From: Candidatus Cryosericum terrychapinii
GTDB lineage: Bacteria; Caldisericota; Caldisericia; Cryosericales; Cryosericaceae
DNA: 64,000 nucleotides
Direction: 5' to 3'
Assembly: GCF_003570925.1 (NCBI RefSeq)
Contig: NZ_QXIS01000006.1
Location: forward strand, 1 to 64,000
Shown: piece after piece, positions 26,101-32,477 of the stretch
How positions within the stretch are numbered: the first letter of the stretch is position 1
Layout of the letters: the number at the start of each line of letters is the position of its first letter
Made by a program: the position numbers and the translations under genes
Notes under the pieces: model-generated
Databases searched by the model: none
The model's input: only the letters and a program-made list of their open reading frames with translations
Told to the model about the DNA's origin: nothing

Positions 26101-26294
26101 AGCTCTGGACCTACCAGATCGGCGGTTACCAAGCCCTCGCCAAATGGCTCAAAGATCGCAAAGGTCGCTTCCTCACCAGCGCCGACACCATCCACTACTC
26201 TCGCATCGCCACTGCACTTTCCGATACTGTGAAACTGCAGGAACAGATTAACCGAATCCTCGGAAGGACGCTAGGAGAGACAGCTCATGTCTGA
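23142..26294 (+). CDS. Type IIG (type ISP-like) restriction endonuclease-methyltransferase
   Basis: The 1050-residue protein combines cleavage and N6-adenine methylation. A PD-(D/E)xK nuclease is visible at the N-terminus: PD63 and E78-A-K80. A helical connector leads to the methyltransferase with SAM motif VLDPAAGTMTFPA (about 364) and catalytic NPPYSG (about 487). The C-terminal half should hold the target-recognition domain; the part around 24900-25700 is less GC-rich than its surroundings, as expected for an exchanged specificity region. No helicase domain of the LlaBIII type is present. GGGAGGGATC precedes the ATG. It overlaps the downstream ApeA-like gene by 8 bases, so the two form one defence operon. 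Confidence 0.88.
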   Translation: MTFRASVERYLGAVAQQYHRGDAREESYYDVLKQLWEELGSQLSSAHATLTVLPRQTEAGNPDMRVWSGQQHITGYIEAKEPGVTNLDHVEVSEQLKRYRAAFPNVIVTNFLEFRLYRFGQPMGQPVTIGSLQALQAGMKVPLQHEEQFRELVERFFDFQLPRAYTAQTLAVALADRTRFLQQQVLAQLVDDEDHKLNSELVNLLAEFKQVLMSDLTSDTFADLYAQTITYGLFAARMRVTGTFTRETALNGIPATIGILRKLFKYISIGDTPERLRVIIDDIADVLAVADTDTVFKGYGKNGRDPVADFYETFLGEYDPAKRKQHGVYYTPQPVVSYIVRSVDQILRDSFGKPDGLADPSVTVLDPAAGTMTFPATAVRLAAETYKAKYGDGSLDSWIKGHVLRDFYAFELMMAPYAIGHLRMGTLLTELGYTMSTDDRFKLYLTNTLDVSTAEQNPIPGLSPLADESHMAEAVKTTQPVLVIMGNPPYSGTSSNKGAWISALIDDYKKVDGKPLDEKNPKWLQDDYVKFIRFAQWKIDQAGEGVLGFITNHSYLDNPTFRGMRQSLMASFDQLHILNLHGNSLKKEQCPDGSKDENVFDIMQGVAIILAVKRNGVPKGIWYSDLWGSRDAKYTVLSNDQMTQTAWQELTPRGDMYLFVPQDATLAAEYEQWPKVTEIFPVSSVGIVTARDELTIQFTPEQVWQTVNRFISMPPEEAREAFHLGKDAQDWKVQLAQDDIRRSGPKLENVVPVLYRPLDIRYTYYTGQSRGFICRPRAEVMRNMLRPNTALVVPRQCKEQPGAFACSSIAGHKTVDAYDINYLFPLYCYDTSLSADIDAIENISATGTHRLANLGPAVAANVAKDLGFIMTSDGHGDLAHGSMGPEDLFAYIYAVLYSPAYRTRYAEFLKADFPRIPFTKDRDTFLKLAGLGQQLIDLHLMRSPELDNPISRFCGKGDSAVTKVEYDADRGRVAINPTQYFDSVTPELWTYQIGGYQALAKWLKDRKGRFLTSADTIHYSRIATALSDTVKLQEQINRILGRTLGETAHV

Positions 26295-27804
26295 CGAAGG
26301 CATCCTTCATCAGCTTCGCCAAGCTGGCGGCATAAGGGGAAAATGGCGGTCTCCTGAGACCCCAGACGAGACAATCCGCGGTACGTTGTTGCTGACCGGC
26401 GATGGGCGCATGGAGCTGACGATTGACCGAGATGTCAACCCCGTTGAAAGTCTTGGTTCTATATTCTCGTTCCGCAGTGAATCCATACCTCTCCTCATTG
26501 GCCTGCTCAATGAAGGCACCCCCAGTACACTGAAAGGACTAGTTCAGACCTCCACGCTTCCATACAGCTTCTCTGCACAAGTACTGTCACCAGTATTCTC
26601 CGTGCAATACGCTTTCTTTGGAGCACAGATAGACAATCTTGCCGAGTTTAGGGTTCGGGACGTCTCTGTTTCACTTCCAGTCCTCATGGATTGGAGCAAT
26701 GTCGCCTGCTGTTCTGCATCATTTCAACAAGAGAAGTTCCTCATGGAGGCACAATACCGCCAAACACTCCCGTTTGGAGACTATGGGAATTTCGCTGCAA
26801 GTATTCACATCAATGCACTGTGTTCCATGAGTGGAATGCGATCACAAGTGCCATCCGTAACGCCACGCGCGGAGATCGAAGTTGCGTTTTCTGACCAGCC
26901 GCTGTTCGAGTCTGTCACGCGGCTTATACCCCTGATTCTGAACTTCTTCTCCCTTGCGACGCTCAGTGCCGTCCGCGTTTCGTCTTTCTCTTGCGAAAGC
27001 GATTCAGCGAAGCGAATGATGCCTACAGATAACGGAGAAAGACCTTACTACCATCCGATCACTGTGTGGTATCGCGGATTACCGCAAGATCTATCTTATG
27101 ACGGCTTATCGGATACAAACACATTCTTCACGTATTCCGACTTGAAAGAGTCAAGTACCTTGGACGCCCTTGTGAAAACTCTTGTCCGATACGATGAATT
27201 CGACCACCTCCTTCCTCTTCTTGTTCCTGAATCAGGCGATTTCCATTTGTATACTGGACAACGTTTTCTGAATGATGCACAATCGCTCGAGTACGTTGAT
27301 AGAATGCTAGGCGACGACGCTGTCTTACCCGTCGACGTCTTTGAAGCACTCAAAACAGACATGCTTGAGTCAGTTCAAGCTCCAACCCGAAAATGGATAG
27401 ACGACAACCTGCATCTGGAATACGCCAATGAGCCGAATTTGAGGAACAGAGTCAAGAACATTGCCCGACAGAATGCAGAATTATTGCAGACTACTTTGGA
27501 TGACCAAAAGGGGTTCGTTGACAATGTTGTAAGGACTCGCAATTACTTGGTGCATCTTGATAGTGCGGCGAGAAAGGGGGCAGTTCTCGATGCCAGACTG
27601 GTCGATCTCACAAATAAGGTAGAAGCTCTTGCTCGAATTTCGTTCCTGCGAGTGATCGGATTCTCTGAGGGCGATCTTGAGAGGCTGTTTAGTCATAATG
27701 AGCGACAGTACATTCAGGGCGTCAAAGATATATTTCACCCGTCAACCGCCGCGACGAACGTCAATGAGGCGAGACAAGCGGACGACACTTCGACCAGTAA
27801 ATGA
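26287..27804 (+). CDS. ApeA-like HEPN-domain putative anti-phage ribonuclease
   Basis: The 505-residue protein has a beta-rich N-terminal half (GTLLLTGDGRMELTI..., ENIEPR-like sensor region) and a helical C-terminal domain with the HEPN catalytic motif R418-NYLV-H423 in VRTRNYLVHLD. The two-part organisation matches ApeA, a HEPN RNase shown to give phage resistance in E. coli. It starts inside the last codons of the restriction gene with AGGAGA eight bases ahead. Its base composition is visibly more AT-rich than the methylase first half. RNase activity is inferred from the motif; the trigger is unknown. The family assignment is from memory of conserved blocks, not a search. Confidence 0.75.
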   Translation: MSDEGILHQLRQAGGIRGKWRSPETPDETIRGTLLLTGDGRMELTIDRDVNPVESLGSIFSFRSESIPLLIGLLNEGTPSTLKGLVQTSTLPYSFSAQVLSPVFSVQYAFFGAQIDNLAEFRVRDVSVSLPVLMDWSNVACCSASFQQEKFLMEAQYRQTLPFGDYGNFAASIHINALCSMSGMRSQVPSVTPRAEIEVAFSDQPLFESVTRLIPLILNFFSLATLSAVRVSSFSCESDSAKRMMPTDNGERPYYHPITVWYRGLPQDLSYDGLSDTNTFFTYSDLKESSTLDALVKTLVRYDEFDHLLPLLVPESGDFHLYTGQRFLNDAQSLEYVDRMLGDDAVLPVDVFEALKTDMLESVQAPTRKWIDDNLHLEYANEPNLRNRVKNIARQNAELLQTTLDDQKGFVDNVVRTRNYLVHLDSAARKGAVLDARLVDLTNKVEALARISFLRVIGFSEGDLERLFSHNERQYIQGVKDIFHPSTAATNVNEARQADDTSTSK

Positions 27805-28356
27805 TTTCTTTCACCTAATCGGAAACCTGATGCGATTCTGGTTTGGGTCACGCGTGTCATGCTGGGGGAGACTCTGCACGGTACGGGGGGCAGCCCGACA
27901 AATGCGAGAAACTTGCCCCGGAACTGCAATCCCACAGTGGTCGATGAACCCTCGGGCCAGTGCCGATTTCTGAGAACGGTTTTGTAGCTGTCCTCGAATG
28001 GTGGTCCAGATCGCCAACCTCATAATCACGAGGATCTCGCCGGGAAGCGCCCCCGTGGAGAGGTTGCGAAGGAGTCACGTGCGGATAGGTACATTCAGCT
28101 TGCAGTCAATTCTTTGTGGCAGGAAACGCCATCTGCTCGCGCTCTGGATGTCTCTCGCCTGGCATAGACAGTCGACGACATGCACCGAGTCGCGGTGATC
28201 GTCCGATCCGTGGCCAGCCGACAGTGACGCTTTACGACAAGCAAGGACGATGAACTAGGCTTCAGATCGCTCGACTTCCATCCTCCGCGGCCGTCGTCTC
28301 AGTATCGTCGCTTTCGTCAACCACAAACAAGGCTGTTGTTCAGGTTCTGGACCAGC
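27805..28356. other. 552-bp gap between convergent defence operons
   Basis: I see no supported gene, promoter or terminator here. Short open frames exist on both strands but lack ribosome binding sites and protein-like composition. It may contain decayed coding sequence or a recombination scar between the two convergent operons. Confidence 0.4.
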
Positions 28357-28575
28357 TCATTTCAGCTTGTGGAGTTTCTGGTGGCTTGGTACGGGCTTGG
28401 CCCCCTTGGTGGGATGAGTGTCAGGGACGGTTGTCGTCTCTGGCGGGACACTTGGTCTGGCAGGATCCCTGTTAGGTGGAGGTGTCGGTGTCGGTTGTCG
28501 CCAGATAATGCTGTCTGGGTCATCCGGAAAGGGTGGTTGTTTCTCACAGTACGTGGAGCATTGTTGTAGGATCAT
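28357..28575 (-). CDS. 72-residue proline-rich protein, last gene of the HerA-TcmP operon
   Basis: The small protein begins ILQQCSTYCEKQPPF and continues with a Pro/Thr-rich low-complexity region (PTPTPPPNRDPARPS). It has no signal peptide or membrane helix. Coding status rests on the excellent ribosome binding site TTAGGAGG seven to eight bases before the ATG and on its place 16 bases after the membrane-protein gene. Two cysteines near the N-terminus could bind metal. No family recognised. It may be a small regulatory or adaptor component of the operon. Confidence 0.6.
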   Translation of the reverse strand: MILQQCSTYCEKQPPFPDDPDSIIWRQPTPTPPPNRDPARPSVPPETTTVPDTHPTKGAKPVPSHQKLHKLK

Positions 28576-28591
28576 TGTCTCTCCTCCTAAG

Positions 28592-29158
28592 TTAGTGCGT
28601 GAATATCGCTAATAGTGCGGCAGCGGCAAGACACAGCATGCCCGCAAACATGAACCATAGAGCGTGTGCGAACAACCCTGCCTTTGCAGTAAGCGTGGAG
28701 CTGTTGGTTTGCCATGACTTGCCCATGCCGGCGATTTGCTGGCAGCGGTATCGCGCAGGGTCTCTCCCGTATTCATCCGTATCGTCGAATTGTTGCCAAC
28801 CTGGGGCGTCTGACCACCGTCGGGTGGTCAGACACAGAGTCAGGAACAGCAGGCTCACCATGAACAGACATATTCCAGTCAAGAAGACTGCAGCTATCCC
28901 GTCGAGCCGTGTTGATGTTGGCCTGGAGATCACGAATCCAAAGATGGTTGCCAAGATGGCTCCAAGAAACCCAGCGAGGGTTCCCGCCTTTGATTCAAGA
29001 GCCTGAAATGCTTGGTTCAACCGATTAGTCTTGTCACAGGCTACCTGAAACCCAGTTTCGGCGTTCTGCTGCCGCAACTGGTTGAGTAGAGGAAATCCCT
29101 TGGAATCGACCTCGTTCTCGGAATCGCGTGCGCTGATATTATCTGCACAATGGCTCAT
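28592..29158 (-). CDS. Three-helix membrane protein in the defence operon
   Basis: The 188-residue protein has a helical, polar N-terminus (about 1-70, with KTNRLNQAFQALESKAG reminiscent of SLATT/DUF4231-type effectors), two membrane helices (about 75-95 and 103-125), a soluble loop, and a third C-terminal helix (about 165-187). Membrane proteins of this kind often act as pore-forming killers in abortive-infection systems, but that role here is inference from context. The ATG at 29158 follows AAGGAGG eight bases upstream; the longer frame lacks support. It sits between the AbiJ-like gene and the 72-residue gene on the same strand. Confidence 0.6.
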   Translation of the reverse strand: MSHCADNISARDSENEVDSKGFPLLNQLRQQNAETGFQVACDKTNRLNQAFQALESKAGTLAGFLGAILATIFGFVISRPTSTRLDGIAAVFLTGICLFMVSLLFLTLCLTTRRWSDAPGWQQFDDTDEYGRDPARYRCQQIAGMGKSWQTNSSTLTAKAGLFAHALWFMFAGMLCLAAAALLAIFTH

Positions 29159-29342
29159 GTACTGGTCCTCCTTGGTCATCAAGTATCGCTCTATCCTATC
29201 TGTTTCAGCCCAGCCGACGACCAGAACCCGCGGCGGCCCCCGACGTAATTGAACGATTTCTATGTCCAACGCCTTCGCCGCTTCGACTTTCCATGTAACT
29301 CCTCCTTCCATCCTGTGTCTCTGCTGAATGCGTTATGTGCTG

Positions 29343-30227
29343 TCAGAGCCTTATTTTGACCTTGCCGGCCTTGACCATGAGATAGTTGATGAAAGCTGAA
29401 CAGGTTACCAGCATGTACCTTGCGTCCTCCTGGTCAGTATCATCAGATCCCATCAGGGCATGCCGGATACCCGGCTTATCACTTGTATAGCCATACAGCT
29501 CTCCAAACGCTCTTTCCAACGAAGGGTGGATTGTCACTCCAGCCTTCTTCAGTTCCTTGAGTGCATCGCCCAGGGTGGCTTTCTGGTTCTTGACAACACG
29601 CTTGCATAACGATTCGACGGCACTGATGGCATTCTTGATCGAGTCCCCATAGGCGGGCTTCTCACGGTCTGCCAAGAAAGCCAAGGCATTGTGCAACTGG
29701 GCATACACTTCCGGCAGGGGTCCCTGCATGGCTATCTCCAGCGTGTGACGCTGCTCATCATCCGATATAGGCACGATGAGGCCGTCAATCATACTAACTG
29801 AGGCGAAGTCTCTCTTGAGGTCAAGGTTGACTGCTGTCTGCAGCGCTTCTCGTATGGAGTCCGAGTGTTGGCTTGCATACACGAATTCAACAAGATCATA
29901 AACTCGGTGACGCGGGCAGTATAGGTACCCCCGTTGCTGGCTCTCCCAGTCATATCTGACATGCTCGATCACCATTGTAGTCGAGACCTTGTACGAGAAA
30001 TCGCTTCTCGGAATCCTACCGAGTGGTTCATGGAGGAAATGCGTCCAGATGTCCTGACCTAGGTTCCCCTGTTCTGCCTCCTTGGAGCAGGCAATCTGCA
30101 GGGTGTTGAACAGATCGTTCCAGAGATCCTTTGAGACATCGCTGAAAGACAGCAGAGCGGGAACAGGAGCGAGGCCATACCGCTGGGTGAATAGGAGCTT
30201 CTGCTCAAATGGTAGTTGGTCAGTCAT
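29343..30227 (-). CDS. AbiJ-NTD4/HEPN-like abortive-infection protein
   Basis: The 294-residue protein has an N-terminal region resembling AbiJ N-terminal domain 4 (QKLLFTQRYGLAP...LWNDLFNTL) and a helical C-terminal domain with SIKNAISAVESLCKRVV, TLGDALKEL, IHPSLERAFGELYGYTSDKPGIRHALMG and a final ARYMLVTCSAFINYL. This C-terminal pattern is common in proteins annotated as abortive infection or DUF7014 and is HEPN-like, with the conserved RH pair at GIRHAL. GAGGAG seven bases upstream supports the start. A decayed copy of the HerA 3' end lies directly upstream, so it once followed another HerA gene. Confidence 0.7.
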   Translation of the reverse strand: MTDQLPFEQKLLFTQRYGLAPVPALLSFSDVSKDLWNDLFNTLQIACSKEAEQGNLGQDIWTHFLHEPLGRIPRSDFSYKVSTTMVIEHVRYDWESQQRGYLYCPRHRVYDLVEFVYASQHSDSIREALQTAVNLDLKRDFASVSMIDGLIVPISDDEQRHTLEIAMQGPLPEVYAQLHNALAFLADREKPAYGDSIKNAISAVESLCKRVVKNQKATLGDALKELKKAGVTIHPSLERAFGELYGYTSDKPGIRHALMGSDDTDQEDARYMLVTCSAFINYLMVKAGKVKIRL

Positions 30228-30257
30228 AGTTGCTCTCCTCGGTCAGGTCGAAATACT

Positions 30258-30312
30258 CGAACTTCTCCGCGAACTATCGTGCCTGTTTGTCTAGGTCCTG
30301 GTCGTCGGCCTC
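30258..30312 (-). pseudogene. Remnant of the 3' end of a second HerA-like gene
   Basis: Read on the minus strand, this stretch encodes KEADDQDLDKQAR-stop-FAEKF, matching the HerA C-terminus EEVDDQDLDKAAREFAGKF from 32478. The stop (TAG at 30274-30276) replaces a Glu codon while the homology continues past it. DNA identity over about 55 bases is near 80% by eye. It directly precedes the AbiJ-like gene (30227) and follows the radical SAM unit, so it marks a past recombination or deletion. Confidence 0.75.
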
Positions 30313-30313
30313 T

Positions 30314-30373
30314 TTACTTGGGCCACCCGCCGCGAGGAGGGTATTTGAGTTCTGGCGTTCCGTTCACGGGCAT
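30314..30373 (-). other. Possible 19-residue micro-ORF
   Basis: ATG at 30373 begins two bases after the radical SAM stop and encodes MPVNGTPELKYPPRGGWPK, ending at the junction with the HerA remnant. A GGGG eight bases upstream could serve as ribosome binding site. It could instead be the cut N-terminal piece of a former gene. Too short to judge. Confidence 0.25.
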
Positions 30374-30375
30374 GA

Positions 30376-31236
30376 CTAGTCCCCTACTCGAGGCCCAGCC
30401 GCGACACGTGGATCAACCCGATTGTAAAGCAAGCGGATCGAGTCGCCGTCTTTGCCCGCCGGTCGCTTGGCATGTCCATTGCTCCATGTGCCCTTCTTGA
30501 TGTGATACTCCTGTCCATGCTTCTCACAGTAATCTGATACCAGTTGAGCCATCTGGTCGTAAAACGTCAGATAGTCAGGATACTGGGTGACAAGGCGATT
30601 GTAGTTGAGCCGTCCGAAGATGATCTTGTCTGCAAAAGCAACACGACGCAGGACGACCTTCAGATCTTGCGTGATGATATTGGGCGTTGGATACGGCTCG
30701 ATACTGACCCAGGTCTTGAAGCCCTTGTTGTGCAGAAAACGTAAATGTGCTATGCGATCAAGGTAGGGAGCTGCGCCTGGCTCGTACTGCTTGCGGAAAT
30801 TCTCATCCAGCGATATGAGTGTGATCCCGAACTCATTGTCGTGAGACGTTTCTATCAACTCATGAGGCAGCAGCCCCTTCGTAAGTGCCGTCACTTTGAT
30901 TCCTGCACGATTGATGCGTTCGATGATGTGGAGTGTCATTGCATCGATCTCGGGGTAGCCATACATGAACGGATCTGTTGTAAAGCACAGTTGCACGAAG
31001 TTGATACGCGACTGCAGTCGGGGCAACTCAGCATCCAGCAGTTCCAGGGCATTGCTCACCAGCTTGGGCTGTGTCCATTCCTCATAAGATGCAATCCGCC
31101 CGAATCTGCGAGCCATCAGCATCGCATAGCAAGGGTATTTGCATCCGTGAGCACACCCCTCTACATGATTGATCGTATAGTCGCCGTACTCGACGCCGGT
31201 CTTGTAAAGGAGAGACTTGCGTGTGATCGTCTGCAT
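30376..31236 (-). CDS. Three-Cys-motif radical SAM-like protein, TcmP partner
   Basis: The 286-residue protein resembles radical SAM enzymes of the spore-photoproduct-lyase/DUF5131 type. The cluster motif is GC-AHG-C-KYP-CYA, that is Cx3Cx3C instead of the usual Cx3Cx2C, followed by MLMARRFGR. Later blocks FVQLCFTTDPFMYGYPEID, ITLISLDENFRKQYEPGA and WVSIEPYPTPNI fit the barrel strands of such enzymes. It probably makes a 5'-deoxyadenosyl radical and modifies nucleic acid or protein; the target is unknown. AAGGAG lies eight bases before the ATG, which starts four bases after the TcmP stop, so the two are translationally linked. Confidence 0.75.
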   Translation of the reverse strand: MQTITRKSLLYKTGVEYGDYTINHVEGCAHGCKYPCYAMLMARRFGRIASYEEWTQPKLVSNALELLDAELPRLQSRINFVQLCFTTDPFMYGYPEIDAMTLHIIERINRAGIKVTALTKGLLPHELIETSHDNEFGITLISLDENFRKQYEPGAAPYLDRIAHLRFLHNKGFKTWVSIEPYPTPNIITQDLKVVLRRVAFADKIIFGRLNYNRLVTQYPDYLTFYDQMAQLVSDYCEKHGQEYHIKKGTWSNGHAKRPAGKDGDSIRLLYNRVDPRVAAGPRVGD

Positions 31237-31240
31237 GATG

Positions 31241-32476
31241 TTACTCCTTGAGAAACTCAACAATGTCATCGCCACTAACGGCCCCGTGCCTCTTGCTTGA
31301 CACTGGATGAAACTGAACGAGCTTCTTCTTCATTAGGTCCTTCAGACAATGTCGCCACGACTTCTCGCTTGCATAGAAGCGCCAGTTCTCTTTTCTGAGC
31401 ACATCAAACGGGATTCTTATGCCTGTTCGTTGGTACTTGGTTTCTACTCTGTTGGTCAGTTCGTTGTCGTCGAGGGTTGGGAAGAGTGTTGGCCCCAGAC
31501 TTACCCTCAGCGAGTTGCCTGGTTCACTGTTCTTATGCATGGCGGTCAGCATCTTGTCAAATGCAGTAAAATGATTTGAGAGATGAATGAGCGCATACTT
31601 GATTCTGCCTTGAAGCCGGGCATTTTCGTCGGGACCAAAACAGACCTGAAACGGAATGTAGTACTGCGCACCAGTTCTCATGGCATAGAAGTCAATTACC
31701 TTGCTCCATGCATAGTGATCAGAACCAGCACCAAAGTCGATTGTCTGATACTGGTCGTCTCCAAATAGGGCAATCATGTTTTCGTTGTCAAGCGGGTTTG
31801 CCATATTGCGAACTATCTCGTAGAACATGAAATTGGCGAAGACCTCTGTCTTCTTGCGTGATATGAGTTGGCGCATGAGTTTCATGTCGGGCAGTCGATA
31901 GTTTGGATCGATGAAGTAGAATGCTGGGGCCGTTGGCGAAGTCTGCGGCAGGATCTGTGACAGGGCGCTTTGAGCATCATCTCTCAGCACGGAACAGGAA
32001 ATTCTGTTATCCAACTGCTCAGCTTCGGCAAACTTGTGTATTGCAGCTTCAAGTTGTCCATGTCGTTCTGGTTTGACCTCAACGAACACGACATTGACCT
32101 TACTTGGCCTGCGAACAGTCGGCGGGGCTTCACGAAGAAAACGGTTGATTGTTCGTAATGCAACGAGCGGGGAGCCATCGGCCAGGGTTCCGTTGAAATC
32201 ACATATGCCCGTTCCAGCGAAGCAATCCACATAGGTGAGGGTGTCTGCGAAACTGCCCATAATGGGCAGCCAAGCCGAGAGATAGTCCTGGAGAATGTAG
32301 TGTTTGAGCTGAGAGTTCACATGAAAACTGAGATTCTCGTCGGGCTCACAGACTACTGACACTGTGGCCAACCCCTGCTCTGCAACGCTCTCGAAGCCAA
32401 AGACGTCGACTGCTGTGACACAGATTGTAGGTTTCCCTTCGACTCTTGGTGTCAGAATCTCGGCCTTTCGATGCAT
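31241..32476 (-). CDS. tcmP: TcmP-like (three-Cys-motif partner) protein
   Basis: The 411-residue protein matches the TcmP family, which is repeatedly found beside three-Cys-motif radical SAM-type genes. A Rossmann/methyltransferase-like pattern is visible: TYVDCFAGTGICD (about residue 85) resembles SAM motif I, VVFVEVKP is the following acidic strand, and FYFIDPNYRLPDM resembles a catalytic DPxx motif. The C-terminal third looks like a winged-helix region. No activity is known to me for the family. The ATG at 32476 overlaps the region of the HerA stop (TGAGATG) and uses AGGAAAG as ribosome binding site, so HerA and TcmP are made together. Confidence 0.78.
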   Translation of the reverse strand: MHRKAEILTPRVEGKPTICVTAVDVFGFESVAEQGLATVSVVCEPDENLSFHVNSQLKHYILQDYLSAWLPIMGSFADTLTYVDCFAGTGICDFNGTLADGSPLVALRTINRFLREAPPTVRRPSKVNVVFVEVKPERHGQLEAAIHKFAEAEQLDNRISCSVLRDDAQSALSQILPQTSPTAPAFYFIDPNYRLPDMKLMRQLISRKKTEVFANFMFYEIVRNMANPLDNENMIALFGDDQYQTIDFGAGSDHYAWSKVIDFYAMRTGAQYYIPFQVCFGPDENARLQGRIKYALIHLSNHFTAFDKMLTAMHKNSEPGNSLRVSLGPTLFPTLDDNELTNRVETKYQRTGIRIPFDVLRKENWRFYASEKSWRHCLKDLMKKKLVQFHPVSSKRHGAVSGDDIVEFLKE

Positions 32477-32477
32477 C

